A stretch of 64,000 bases of DNA from Alteriqipengyuania abyssalis. GTDB lineage: Bacteria; Pseudomonadota; Alphaproteobacteria; Sphingomonadales; Sphingomonadaceae. The notes under the pieces were generated by a model. It was not told the DNA's origin. It worked only from the letters and a program-made list of their open reading frames with translations, and searched no databases. The translations under genes were made by a program, and so were the position numbers. Of the stretch, positions 50,435 to 59,544 are shown piece by piece; within the stretch, counting starts at the first letter, position 1, and every line of letters begins with the position of its first letter. The stretch lies in contig NZ_JAHWXP010000002.1 of NCBI RefSeq assembly GCF_019857185.1, forward strand, positions 124,001 to 188,000, in the 5' to 3' direction.

Positions 50435-52162
50435 ATGCTCGCCAGAACCTTCAAAGCCCCGCTGTTCGGGATCGCCGCCGCCCTCTCGCTCGCCGGGTGC
50501 GCGACTGTACCCGTGGCGTCGGTCGAAACCTCCGCTCCGCAGGCGACCCAGGGCGCAGTCAGCGCCGCAGACCCCCGCGCGCAGGAGGCAGGCTACGAAA
50601 TGCTGCGCCGGGGCGGCACCGCGACTGACGCGGCGATCGCGGTGATGCTCGCGCTGACCGTGGTCGAGCCGCAAAGCTCCGGCATCGGCGGCGGCGGCTT
50701 CATGGTGCTGGGCGATGCCGATGGCACGGTCACGACCTATGACGGGCGCGAAACCGCCCCCGCTGGCGCAACGCCGGACTGGTTCCTCGACAAGGACGGC
50801 AAGGTGCCGCCGTTCCGCGATTCGGTGCGCAGCGGGCTGAGCGTCGGCGTGCCGGGCAACCTCGCGCTCGCCGCCAAGGCCCATGCCGAGCATGGCAAGC
50901 TGCCCTGGGCCCAGCTGTTCGAACCCGCGATTGCGCTGGCGCGCGACGGCTTCCGGGTCAATCCGCGGCTCAACAAGTCGCTGTCCGACAGCGCCGATAC
51001 CGGCGCGCGCAGCGATCAGGGCAAGGCGCTGTACTACGATCCGGCAGGCACACCGGTCGCGATCGGCTCCACACTGACCAACCCGGCGCTGGCCCGAACG
51101 CTCGAGAAAATCGCGCAGGCCGGGCCCGATGCGTTCTACGACGGCGATCTTGCCGAGCGGATCGCGACGACGGTCGCCGACGACACACCGCGCAGCGGGG
51201 CGATGACCGCGCGCGATATCGAAGGCTATGTCGCGAAGGAGCGCGCGCCGCTGTGCACCCGCTACCGCGCCTATCGCATCTGCGCGATGGGGCCGCCAAC
51301 CTCGGGCGGGATCGCGGTGATGCAGATGCTCGGCCAGCTGGAGCGGTTCGATCTTGCCGCACTCGGCCCGCGCAATCCGGTGACCTGGCACCTGTTCCTC
51401 GAATCCCAGCGGCTCGCGTATGCCGATCGCGAGCTCTATCTCGCGGACAGCGACTTCGTGCCCGTCCCCGCCGCCGGACTGATCGCACCCGATTACGTCG
51501 CCCGGCGCGGCGCGCTGATCCTGCCCGGCAGCACTCTGGCCGAAGTGAAGCCCGGCACGCCCGAAGGCGCGGACCTGGCGTTGGCCGATGGCGACGAGCC
51601 CGAGGAGCGCGGCACCTCGCATATCGCGGTGGTCGACGCTGCGGGCACGATGATCAGCTATACCTCGACCATCGAAAGCGCCTTCGGATCGGGGCTGATG
51701 GTCGACGGGTTCTATCTCAACAATGAACTGACCGATTTCAGCCGCTCTCCCACGGTCGATGGCACGCCTGTCGCCAACCGTGTGGAGGGCGGCAAGCGTC
51801 CGCGCAGCTCGATGTCGCCGGTGGTGGTGTACGATCCGGAAGGGCGACCCTTCATGGCGGTCGGCGCGGCGGGCGGCAGCACGATCCCTGTGCAGACCGC
51901 GCGCAGCATTATCGGCGTGATCGATTTCGGGCTCGCTCCGGAAGAGGCGCTGGGCCTGCCGTTCGTGATGGCGTTCGGCGACAGCGTGCTGCTGGAAGAA
52001 GGCACCTGGCTGGCGGACAGCCAGGACGCCTTCCGGTCGCTCGGCCACAATATGCTGACCATTCGTCCGGCCCCGGTGAAGGCAGGGATCGTGCTGCGAG
52101 AGGGCGATCGCTGGGTCTCGGCCCGCGATCCGCGGCTCGAAGGGCAGCTGGAACTGCCCTGA
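50435..52162 (+). CDS. ggt: Gamma-glutamyltransferase
   Basis: 575 residues, periplasmic N-terminal nucleophile hydrolase. Signal with lipobox-like LAGC (KAPLFGIAAALSLAGCA), so possibly a lipoprotein. The heavy chain has GGTATDAAIAVMLALTVVEPQSSGIGGGGFMVL. The processing site and nucleophile is Thr near residue 394 in EERGTSHIAVVD. Further blocks are NNELTDFSR and RPRSSMSPVVV. It transfers or hydrolyses the gamma-glutamyl group of glutathione. It shares a transcript with pyrD by spacing. Confidence 0.93.
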   Translation: MLARTFKAPLFGIAAALSLAGCATVPVASVETSAPQATQGAVSAADPRAQEAGYEMLRRGGTATDAAIAVMLALTVVEPQSSGIGGGGFMVLGDADGTVTTYDGRETAPAGATPDWFLDKDGKVPPFRDSVRSGLSVGVPGNLALAAKAHAEHGKLPWAQLFEPAIALARDGFRVNPRLNKSLSDSADTGARSDQGKALYYDPAGTPVAIGSTLTNPALARTLEKIAQAGPDAFYDGDLAERIATTVADDTPRSGAMTARDIEGYVAKERAPLCTRYRAYRICAMGPPTSGGIAVMQMLGQLERFDLAALGPRNPVTWHLFLESQRLAYADRELYLADSDFVPVPAAGLIAPDYVARRGALILPGSTLAEVKPGTPEGADLALADGDEPEERGTSHIAVVDAAGTMISYTSTIESAFGSGLMVDGFYLNNELTDFSRSPTVDGTPVANRVEGGKRPRSSMSPVVVYDPEGRPFMAVGAAGGSTIPVQTARSIIGVIDFGLAPEEALGLPFVMAFGDSVLLEEGTWLADSQDAFRSLGHNMLTIRPAPVKAGIVLREGDRWVSARDPRLEGQLELP

Positions 52163-52219
52163 CGGCATCGGCCCCCGCGCTTGCCGTAATCCTGCCGGGA
52201 GCCTAGATCGCCGCACATA

Positions 52220-52233
52220 GTTATAAAAATAAC
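52220..52233. promoter_or_regulatory. Short AT-rich palindrome before the acyl-CoA ligase
   Basis: GTTAT-AAAA-ATAAC is a perfect 5-base inverted repeat in an otherwise GC-rich gap, 24 bases before the TTG start. It contains a TATAAA-like -10 candidate. It could be an operator or just part of a promoter. Confidence 0.3.
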
Positions 52234-52256
52234 GAAACCTGGGAGACGGTGCGGCT

Positions 52257-54068
52257 TTGACGCAGCTTGAAGAGATCGAACGGGCGAGCAACCTCGTCTC
52301 ATTGTTCCTGAAACGCGCCGACGCGGGCGGCGACAAGCCCTTCCTCGGGCGCAAGGTCGCGGGCGAGTGGCAGACCATCAGCTGGCGCGAGGCCGCCGAT
52401 CAGGTGTGCCTGCTGGCGGAGAACCTGCGAGGCCTCGGCCTCAAAGACGGCGACCGGGTCATGCTGGTCAGCGAGAACCGGCCCGAATGGTGCATTTCCG
52501 ACCTCGCGATCATGGCGGCGGGCTGCATCACGGTGCCCGCCTACACCACCAATACCGAGCGCGACCACGTCCACATCCTCGACAATTCGGGCGCGCGGGC
52601 GGTGATCGTCTCCAACGAGAAGCTTTCCGGCCCGCTGATCCCGGCGATCTTCGCGACCGGCATTGCCGAACACATCATCCCGATCGAAAGCGTGCGCGGA
52701 TACCAGGGCGGCAACCTAGCCTGCCATGGGTGGGAGCGGATGCTGGAGGGCGATGCGAAGGCGGCGCGCGCCGCGGTCGATGCGCGGATCGCCAAGATCG
52801 GGCGCAAGGACACCGCCTGCATCATCTACACCAGCGGCACCGGCGGCGCTCCGCGCGGCGTGCTTCAGCACCACGGCGCGATCCTGTGCAATGTCGCGGG
52901 CGCTGCAGATATCCTGATCGACGATTTCGACCTGTCGGACGAGGAGCGTTTCCTCTCCTTCCTCCCGCTGAGCCACGCCTACGAACATACCGGCGGGCAA
53001 TTCCTGCCGATCGGGGTCGGCGCGCAGATCTTCTATGCTGAAGGGCTGGAGAAGCTCGCCAGCAATATCGAGGAAACCAGCCCGACCGTGATGGTCGTGG
53101 TGCCGCGCCTGTTCGAGGTGCTGCGCACGCGGATCATGAAGCAGATCGCCAAGCAGGGCGGCGCGGCGAGCTACCTGCTGGACCGCGCGCTGGAGATCGA
53201 GGAGCGGGCCGCCGCCAAGGGCAAGAAGCGCCTGCGCGACAAGCCGATGGATGCGCTGGTCGGCAAGCTTTTGAGGCCCAAGATCCGCCAGAAATTCGGC
53301 GGCCGGATCAAGGCGATGGTTTCGGGCGGCGCGCCGCTCACCCCCGATGTCGGGATCTTTTTCCAGGCGCTCGGCCTGCCGATGATGCAGGGCTATGGTC
53401 AGACCGAGGCAGGGCCGGTCATCAGCTGCAACCGCCCATCCGCAGGAGTGTCGATGGACACCGTCGGCCCGCCGATGAAGGGCGTCGAGGTCAGGATTGC
53501 GGAGGATGGCGAGATCCTGTGCCGCGGCGAACTGGTGATGCATGGCTACTGGCAGAACCAGGGCGAAACCGATCGCGCGTTGAAGGACGGCTGGCTGCAC
53601 ACCGGCGATATCGGCCACATCGACGACAAGGGCCGGATCGTCATCACCGACCGCAAGAAGGATATGATCGTCAACGACAAGGGCGACAATGTCGCGCCGC
53701 AGAAGCTGGAGGGGATGCTGACCCTCCAGCCCGAGATCGGGCAGGCGATGGTGGTCGGCGACCGGCGGCCCTACGTGGTCGGGCTGATCGTCCCCGATAC
53801 CGAGTGGGCGCTCGACTGGTGCAATTCGCAGAACAAGTCGCTCGACTGCAAGAAGGTGCTCGAGCTGCCCGAGTTTCGCGCGGAAATCCGCAAGGCGATC
53901 GACCGGGTCAATGCCGAATTGTCGGTGGTTGAAAAGGTGCGCGGGTTCGCCTTCGCCGACGAGCCGTTCTCGATCGAGAATGAGGAAATGACGCCGAGCA
54001 TGAAGATCCGGCGGCACAAGATCAGGGAACGCTACGGCGATCGGCTGAACGCCCTCTATCGCAGCTGA
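52257..54068 (+). CDS. AMP-dependent long-chain acyl-CoA synthetase
   Basis: 603 residues. Adenylates a fatty acid and transfers it to CoA. Motifs: ACIIYTSGTGGAPRGVLQHH (AMP-binding P-loop with Arg for the usual Lys), the gate region SFLPLSHAYEHTGGQ, QGYGQTEAGPVIS, GWLHTGDIGHID and DRKKDMIVNDKGDNVAPQKLE. It begins at a TTG (52257) with GGGAG upstream; no ATG or GTG in frame is nearby. The long insertion DRALEIEERAAAKGKKRLRDK is typical of the long-chain group. It stands alone after ggt. Confidence 0.9.
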   Translation: MTQLEEIERASNLVSLFLKRADAGGDKPFLGRKVAGEWQTISWREAADQVCLLAENLRGLGLKDGDRVMLVSENRPEWCISDLAIMAAGCITVPAYTTNTERDHVHILDNSGARAVIVSNEKLSGPLIPAIFATGIAEHIIPIESVRGYQGGNLACHGWERMLEGDAKAARAAVDARIAKIGRKDTACIIYTSGTGGAPRGVLQHHGAILCNVAGAADILIDDFDLSDEERFLSFLPLSHAYEHTGGQFLPIGVGAQIFYAEGLEKLASNIEETSPTVMVVVPRLFEVLRTRIMKQIAKQGGAASYLLDRALEIEERAAAKGKKRLRDKPMDALVGKLLRPKIRQKFGGRIKAMVSGGAPLTPDVGIFFQALGLPMMQGYGQTEAGPVISCNRPSAGVSMDTVGPPMKGVEVRIAEDGEILCRGELVMHGYWQNQGETDRALKDGWLHTGDIGHIDDKGRIVITDRKKDMIVNDKGDNVAPQKLEGMLTLQPEIGQAMVVGDRRPYVVGLIVPDTEWALDWCNSQNKSLDCKKVLELPEFRAEIRKAIDRVNAELSVVEKVRGFAFADEPFSIENEEMTPSMKIRRHKIRERYGDRLNALYRS

Positions 54069-54204
54069 TGCGCGTGCGCCTTCCCGTCTCGCCAGTCTCG
54101 CGGTGCATCCCGCGCTCATAGCGGTTTGCGTGAGCTTGCTGTGTCCGCCTCGCGTGTTGCTTAGCGCGCTGGAGGCGGGGTGTGACGATGCGAATTACCG
54201 ATGA

Positions 54205-54426
54205 GACGGGGTTCGGACGACTGGCTCGGACTATACCAGCGACGGCACCGCGTGGTATGAAGTGCTCGATGTCGGCCAGACAGCGGTTTTCCACCTGATG
54301 GTGGAAGAGCGCCAGGCCGATCCGCTGCCACCGCCGGGCGGTAAACCCCTCCCAACATTGAAATTCACCCGTACTCGGACGAACGCTTGCCAGCCTTCCG
54401 CCGCGGCGATCGGTGTTGCCCGATAG
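54205..54426 (+). pseudogene. Possible remnant of an unknown gene
   Basis: In the otherwise empty 508-base gap 54069-54576, one plus-strand frame from a TGA (54202) to a TAG (54424) reads DYTSDGTAWYEVLDVGQTAV and FHLMVEERQADPLPPPGG with GC-rich third positions, like real coding sequence. It has no start codon near the front and no ribosome binding site, and I recognise no family. It may be the tail of a decayed gene. Weak call. The rest of the gap shows only an inverted repeat at 54508-54541. Confidence 0.3.
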
Positions 54427-54507
54427 CAACTTTTTTCGGCCAGCCCGCGATAGCAGTCTTGGCAGGAAAAGAGGCGCGAGATAACGCGCAAACCGGCGGT
54501 ATTTAGG

Positions 54508-54541
54508 GATTGCATCGATATTGGGGTCGCTATTTGCAATC
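54508..54541. promoter_or_regulatory. Inverted repeat upstream of the porin gene
   Basis: GATTGCA (54508-54514) and TGCAATC (54535-54541) are perfect complements separated by 20 bases, in an AT-richer stretch 36 bases before the porin ATG. The arms are the right size for a regulator binding as a dimer, but no regulator is identified. Confidence 0.35.
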
Positions 54542-54576
54542 TGAATGGCGCCGCCGCTTGGACATAGGGATATATA

Positions 54577-56220
54577 ATGAACACAAATAGTTGCCCAACC
54601 GCAACACGCGGGCGTGCGCGCCGATGCGCAATCCTTCTGGGGGGTATTTCGCTCTTCACGCTGGCCACACCGGCACTTGCGCAGGACTCTGCCGTGCTCG
54701 AGCGTCTCGAAGCGCTCGAAGACCGGCTCGATGCGCTGCAAAGCGAAAACGAGCAACTGCGCGCGCAGCTTGAAGACATGCGCAGCGTGAAAACCGCGCA
54801 AGGCGATGTCGTCGTCGCGGCGTCCGAGGCGCAGGTGCCTGCGGCGGCTGCGCAAGCCGAGATACCCGGCACGGCGCGCGTCGCGACGACGGCAGGCTCT
54901 ACCGGCCCGGTCGATGTGGTCACCGAAGCCGACGACCCGCGCGAGATGCAGGTGGCGGGGTCGGAGAACTTCGTCGGCACCAACGCGGCCTATGCGTACC
55001 AGATGCTCGACCATGCGGAGAACGTGAACACCAAGCCGCTGGTCCAGCTCGCCGCGCTGCAATCGGGCGAGCTGACCGACCGGGTGACGCTGTCGGGCGG
55101 GATCACCGCGATCGCCAATTACCAGTGGGCGACGGTCGACTCCAAGTTCGGCTACCTCATGCGCCACCCGACCAGCGCCAACCAGCTGGGCGACAATGTT
55201 TCCGAAGTGGTGCTGCATTCGGCCAACCTCGCGCTGACCGCGCGGCTGCTGCCCAACGTCACCGGTTATGCGGAACTGCTGTACGATCCGGAGCAGAGCT
55301 TCGGTCAGGGGACGATCACCGCGCTGGCGCGCAACCAGATCCAGCTGCGCCGCGGCTGGGTGATGTTCGGCAATCTGGACCAGCTGCCGGTCTATGCCCT
55401 GGTCGGCAAGATGGACACGCCCTTCGGGCTCAACGACACGGTCAACCCGTTCACCAATTCGACCAACTGGCACGCTTTCGCAGGGCTGGCCTATGGCGGG
55501 CAGGTCGGCTTCGTCTCGGGCGGGCTGCATGTGCGCGGGATGATCATCCAGGGCGGCGCGCAGTTCCGGTCGGCAAACGTGCCGGTGCTGGGCACCAGCG
55601 TACCTTCGCGCGCCAACAACTTCGCGGTCGATGCGCGCTACACGATCGACCTGGGCGGAGAGGGCAATGCGCTGATGGCCGGTGCCAGCTACCAGCGCGG
55701 GACCGCCTATTGCCAGGACTATCCGGTCACGCACTTCAACCCGTGTCAGGACAACAACCCCGGCATCGCCGCCTATGGCAAGCTGACCTATGGTCCGCTG
55801 ACGCTGATGGGCGAATATGCGAAGACGACCAAGGAATGGGCGGGCACCGCCGTGCCCGATCCGACCAACCCGCTGAGCGTATATGACGCAGTGAAGCCCG
55901 AGGCTTTCACCGTTGGCGGCCGCTTCGGCTTCGGGGCCGAGAGCCTGACCATGCAACGTCGCGAATTCGCGCTGTCGGCCGAATTCTCGAAGTTCATTTC
56001 GGGTGAGGAAGGCTCCCCGTGGCGGCGGCAGAACCAGATCGTGCTGGGCGGTTCGTGGTTCCCCGCACCGAACGTGAACCTGTTCGGCGAGTTCATCCGC
56101 GTGAACGGTTACGTCCCGCTCAACTTCCTGTCGGGGGGCAATTTCCCCGATGGCAGCACCTGGTCGAACCAAGATGCGGATACGAATGTGATTCTGGCAG
56201 GCGCGCAGGTCGCGTTCTGA
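54577..56220 (+). CDS. Outer-membrane porin with N-terminal coiled coil
   Basis: 547 residues. Signal peptide (CAILLGGISLFTLATPALAQ), a coiled coil (VLERLEALEDRLDALQSENE), a linker, then a beta-barrel of repeated amphipathic strands (VTLSGGITAIANYQWATVD, NLALTARLLPNVTGYAELLY, VYALVGKMDTPFGLNDTVN, VDARYTIDLGGEG) ending in VILAGAQVAF with the terminal Phe needed for barrel assembly. It resembles the LbtU or DcaP-like group of coiled-coil porins; substrate unknown. Start ATG at 54577 with AGGG upstream. Confidence 0.82.
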   Translation: MNTNSCPTATRGRARRCAILLGGISLFTLATPALAQDSAVLERLEALEDRLDALQSENEQLRAQLEDMRSVKTAQGDVVVAASEAQVPAAAAQAEIPGTARVATTAGSTGPVDVVTEADDPREMQVAGSENFVGTNAAYAYQMLDHAENVNTKPLVQLAALQSGELTDRVTLSGGITAIANYQWATVDSKFGYLMRHPTSANQLGDNVSEVVLHSANLALTARLLPNVTGYAELLYDPEQSFGQGTITALARNQIQLRRGWVMFGNLDQLPVYALVGKMDTPFGLNDTVNPFTNSTNWHAFAGLAYGGQVGFVSGGLHVRGMIIQGGAQFRSANVPVLGTSVPSRANNFAVDARYTIDLGGEGNALMAGASYQRGTAYCQDYPVTHFNPCQDNNPGIAAYGKLTYGPLTLMGEYAKTTKEWAGTAVPDPTNPLSVYDAVKPEAFTVGGRFGFGAESLTMQRREFALSAEFSKFISGEEGSPWRRQNQIVLGGSWFPAPNVNLFGEFIRVNGYVPLNFLSGGNFPDGSTWSNQDADTNVILAGAQVAF

Positions 56221-56275
56221 TCCAGGTTGCTAATGAGGCCGTCAGTGCTGGGCCGCTCGCGAAGAGTGGTCCGGC

Positions 56276-56812
56276 TCAGGCGGCCTCGTCTGCCAGATCG
56301 ACATATTCGGGGAAGAAGGTCGGCGGGCGCGAAGACCATGCAGGCGCGGTCGCGGCAGCTTCGCTGAGGCTTTGCAGCAGCAGCTTGCGGCGTGCCGGGC
56401 GCAGGTGCGGCATGGCGGCGCCGGCGCAAAACGCGCTCGGCAGCCACGGGCGCACCTCAGGCCCCAGCAGGCGTTCGTAGAGGAAGCGGAAGGGCGAGAA
56501 ACCGTCGAGCCGTTCCTGCGCCAGATCGAAGGCGGCAAGCCGGGAGAGCTGCCCCATGAAGGGGGAGACCGATTCGCCCGCATCCGCGCCGGGCATCGTG
56601 TGGCGCAGCACCTTGAGATCCTGATAGGCGACGTACTGGCGACGAATGTCGACATTCTCGCTCGCATTGCGGGCCCACAGCTTGAAGGCATCGCACCGGC
56701 CCAGCCCGATATCGAGATTGCGCCGGATGAAGCGCTGTTCGCACGGGCTGAACCCGGCGAATTCGCGCATCTCGGCGATGCTCAGGCTGGTGGTGTTGTT
56801 CTTCGTCGCCAT
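56276..56812 (-). CDS. Unknown cytoplasmic protein
   Basis: 178 residues, helical and soluble, with no family I can name: LSIAEMREFAGFSPCEQRF, IRRNLDIGLGRCDAFKLWA, RFLYERLLGPEVRPWL, LRPARRKLLLQSLSEAAAT. The ATG at 56812 has GGAGGGG upstream, a strong ribosome binding site. It is convergent with the porin gene and lies downstream of thiSG with 115 bases between, so it has its own promoter. Confidence 0.65.
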   Translation of the reverse strand: MATKNNTTSLSIAEMREFAGFSPCEQRFIRRNLDIGLGRCDAFKLWARNASENVDIRRQYVAYQDLKVLRHTMPGADAGESVSPFMGQLSRLAAFDLAQERLDGFSPFRFLYERLLGPEVRPWLPSAFCAGAAMPHLRPARRKLLLQSLSEAAATAPAWSSRPPTFFPEYVDLADEAA

Positions 56813-56927
56813 CGTGCCCCTCCGTGGCCGCCGAGTCGAGGCGGCCCGTTTGTCCGATGAGAGGCATGTTTCCGCGATCTTGGTAAACAAACCGCTAAGC
56901 TTGATATCCGGTCTTTCCTCAGCGGCG

Positions 56928-57920
56928 TCAGATAAGCCCTGCGAGCGGGCTTGAGGGGTCTGCATATTTGCGCGTCGCCATGCGTCCGGAGAGATAGGCG
57001 TCGCGCCCGGCCTGCACCGCGAGTTTCATCGCCCGCGCCATGCGAATCGGGTCTTTCGCCTCTGCGATCGCGGTGTTCATCAGGATGCCGTCGCAGCCCA
57101 GCTCCATGCCCACCGCCGCATCCGACGCGGTGCCGACACCGGCGTCGACCAGCACCGGCACGCTCGCGCCTTCGACGATCAGGCGGATGGTCACGCGGTT
57201 CTGGATGCCGAGGCCACTGCCGATCGGTGCGCCCAGCGGCATGATCGCAACCGCGCCCGCTTCCTCCAGCTGCTTGGCGGCGATCGGATCGTCCGCGCAA
57301 TAGACCATCGGATGGAAGCCTTCCTTGGCCAGCGTCTCGGTCGCGCGCAGGGTTTCGCGCATGTCGGGGTACAGCGTCTTCGCCTCGCCCAGCACCTCCA
57401 GCTTGACCAGATCCCAGCCGCCCGCCTCGCGCGCGAGACGCAGCGTGCGCACCGCCTCGTCGGCAGTGAAGCAGCCCGCGGTGTTGGGCAGGTATGTGAC
57501 CTTCTTCGGGTCGATGAAATCGGTCAGCATCGGCTGATTGGGGTCGGACACGTTCACGCGGCGCACCGCGACGGTGACGATCTCCGCCCCGCTCGCCTCC
57601 AGCGCAGCGGCGTTCTGCGCGAAATCCTTGTACTTGCCGGTGCCCACGATCAGGCGGGAGCGGAAGGTGCGCCCGGCGACACTCCACGTGTCATCGTCGT
57701 CCGCCACATGGTCGCCGCCGCCCACGAAATGCACGATCTCCAGCGAATCGCCGTCGGTCAGCGCAATCTCGGCCAGCTGCGATCGCGGTGCGATCTCGCC
57801 ATTATGCTCGACCGCGACCTTTTCCGGCGCGAGGCCGAGTTCGCGCACGAGCGCGGCAATGGTCGGGGCGGTGGTGGTGCGGCTCTCGCCGTTCAGCTGG
57901 ATGGATCTGGTGTCGCTCAT
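56928..57920 (-). CDS. thiG: Fused sulfur carrier ThiS and thiazole synthase ThiG
   Basis: 330 residues. Residues 1-68 are a ThiS domain ([37 protein letters not shown]), whose usual C-terminal GG is here internal. The rest is Thi[68 protein letters not shown], and [20 protein letters not shown]. Makes the thiazole phosphate of thiamine. Such fusions occur in alphaproteobacteria. The start at 57920 lies 19 bases after the MerC-like gene. No TPP riboswitch is visible. Confidence 0.93.
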   Translation of the reverse strand: MSDTRSIQLNGESRTTTAPTIAALVRELGLAPEKVAVEHNGEIAPRSQLAEIALTDGDSLEIVHFVGGGDHVADDDDTWSVAGRTFRSRLIVGTGKYKDFAQNAAALEASGAEIVTVAVRRVNVSDPNQPMLTDFIDPKKVTYLPNTAGCFTADEAVRTLRLAREAGGWDLVKLEVLGEAKTLYPDMRETLRATETLAKEGFHPMVYCADDPIAAKQLEEAGAVAIMPLGAPIGSGLGIQNRVTIRLIVEGASVPVLVDAGVGTASDAAVGMELGCDGILMNTAIAEAKDPIRMARAMKLAVQAGRDAYLSGRMATRKYADPSSPLAGLI

Positions 57921-57939
57921 GGCCGGGCGACTTGGGGCC

Positions 57940-58347
57940 TCAGCGCCGTTCGCGCAAGACAATGCCGTGCCTGTGGTCGCTTGAACTGCGCAGGTTGAGC
58001 ACGTGGCCAAGCGAAACCAGCGCTACGCCGATGATCGTCAGCGCGGCTTCTTCCACCCCATGCGGCGCGGCCAGCGCACCGCCCATGAAGGTGAGCCCGG
58101 TCATCGCGATCACGAAGGGCATGCGCCGCTTGTGCCGCACCGCGCCGATACCGATCGCGACTCCGGCGATGATCGTCGCGGCGGCGAGGCCCCACCAGTG
58201 AAGTTCGGGCGCGAGCAGCCAGCCACCCGCAAGGCCCAGCGAGGAAATCACCACGATGGTCAGCACGCAGTGCACCGCGCACAGCGCGGACAGGGCGATA
58301 CCCATCGCATCGAGACGGACACGATTCGAGAGACTGCGGATGTCCAT
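57940..58347 (-). CDS. MerC-like membrane protein
   Basis: 135 residues, four membrane helices. The MerC-type N-terminus [20 protein letters not shown] has the paired Cys/His (LCAVHC) used to handle a metal ion. A further helix pair ends in [18 protein letters not shown], with a His-containing C-terminal tail. Here it may carry mercury or another metal; no mer operon genes are nearby. Start ATG at 58347; the AT-rich stretch 58348-58385 between it and ctaA likely carries divergent promoters. Confidence 0.83.
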   Translation of the reverse strand: MDIRSLSNRVRLDAMGIALSALCAVHCVLTIVVISSLGLAGGWLLAPELHWWGLAAATIIAGVAIGIGAVRHKRRMPFVIAMTGLTFMGGALAAPHGVEEAALTIIGVALVSLGHVLNLRSSSDHRHGIVLRERR

Positions 58348-58461
58348 TGCCAGCCAAGTATGTGACGTTGTTTTATTTTGCAAGATAACCGGGGCGAAAA
58401 TTCAGCCCTGACGCAGGTTTGCGTGCTTGCAACTGGGCGCGCGGGCACGCATTCAGGCGCC

Positions 58462-59544
58462 ATGGCAAGCCTGTTATCCCGCCGCCCCGACACTCCGCGC
58501 ATGATCGACACCGCCCGTCCCGGCTGGCTGGCCTGGTGGCTGATCGTCGTTGCGGTTCTGGTGGTCACGATCGTGGCGGTTGGCGGCATTACCCGACTGA
58601 CCGAGTCCGGCCTTTCGATCACCCAGTGGGACCCGGTTACAGGCGTGCTGCCCCCGCTCAGCGAACAGGCATGGCAGGCGGAGTTCGCGAGGTATCAGGC
58701 AACCCCGGAATATCGGCTTGAGGCGGGGCCTGCGGGCATGACGCTGTCCGACTTCAAAGGGATTTTCTTCTGGGAATGGTTCCACCGCCTGCTCGGGCGA
58801 CTGATCGGAATGGTGTTTGCGCTGCCGCTGATCTTCGCCTGGGTGCGCGGATGGATCCCGCGTGGTTACAAGCCTCGGCTGGTCGCGCTGCTCGCGCTGG
58901 GCGGCCTGCAGGGCGTGTTCGGCTGGCTGATGGTCCGCTCCGGCCTCGGCGGCGAGATGACCGACGTGAGCCATTTCTGGCTTTCGATCCACCTCGGCAC
59001 TGCGCTGATTACCCTGGCGGGTCTGGTATGGACCGCTCTCGACCTGCGCACGCTCAAGCGCGATCCACGCGCACGGCCGGCGCGGCTGCGACCGTTCGCC
59101 GCGCTGGCGGGCGTGGTTCTGTTTATCCAGATCGTGCTGGGCGCGTGGGTCGCGGGGCTGAATGCGGGGCTGGCGTCGAACACCTGGCCCCTGATGCAGG
59201 GCCGTTTCCTGCCCGAGGCGAACTGGGCGCAGGGCGCGTTCTGGGCCTTCACGCATGATCCCTTCCTGCTGCATTTCCTCCATCGCTGGTTCGCGTGGAT
59301 CGCCTTCGCGGCGCTCGTCTGGCTCGGCCTGCAAGCCTCACGGCGCGAGGGGATCGCGGGCAAGGCGCTGCTCGTGATCGTCTGCGCGCAGGTTCTGCTG
59401 GGGATCGTCACGGTCGTCACGGGCGTGTCGATCTGGGTCGCGGTCGCCCATCAGGTGACCGGTGCCCTGCTGGTCGCCGCCACTGCCGCCTCGGCCCACG
59501 CACTGGGCCAGCGCACCAGCAGGATGGACGGGCTCGCCGCGTGA
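58462..59544 (+). CDS. ctaA: Heme A synthase
   Basis: 360 residues, eight membrane helices. Converts heme O to heme A for cytochrome oxidase. Type 2 (alphaproteobacterial/mitochondrial Cox15) features: VGGITRLTESGLSITQWDPV, the heme-ligand His blocks WEWFHRLLGRLIG, SIHLGTALI, LHFLHRWFAW and VAHQVTGALL, plus NTWPLMQGRF. The ATG at 58462 gives a short N-terminus; a Met at 58501 is possible. Its stop overlaps the cutA start (GTGA). Confidence 0.95.
   Translation: MASLLSRRPDTPRMIDTARPGWLAWWLIVVAVLVVTIVAVGGITRLTESGLSITQWDPVTGVLPPLSEQAWQAEFARYQATPEYRLEAGPAGMTLSDFKGIFFWEWFHRLLGRLIGMVFALPLIFAWVRGWIPRGYKPRLVALLALGGLQGVFGWLMVRSGLGGEMTDVSHFWLSIHLGTALITLAGLVWTALDLRTLKRDPRARPARLRPFAALAGVVLFIQIVLGAWVAGLNAGLASNTWPLMQGRFLPEANWAQGAFWAFTHDPFLLHFLHRWFAWIAFAALVWLGLQASRREGIAGKALLVIVCAQVLLGIVTVVTGVSIWVAVAHQVTGALLVAATAASAHALGQRTSRMDGLAA

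Noticed and set aside
50324-52378. 684-codon minus-strand open frame opposite ggt
   Set aside because: Antisense shadow of gamma-glutamyltransferase with no recognisable domains.
54161-54358. Minus-strand 65-codon frame in the gap before the porin
   Set aside because: Arg/Pro/His-rich with no ribosome site; the opposite plus-strand reading is more protein-like.
54022-56172. 716-codon minus-strand open frame opposite the porin
   Set aside because: Antisense shadow running through the porin and the gap; composition is non-protein-like.
57921-58010. Possible TPP riboswitch before thiSG
   Set aside because: Only 19 bases separate thiSG from the MerC-like gene, and the conserved CTGAGA and related thi-box bases are not present.
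58348-58385. Zur-like operator in the AT-rich stretch before the MerC-like gene
   Set aside because: The bases (TGTGACGTTGTTTTATTTTG) do not form a convincing dyad of the GTTATA-type Zur box.
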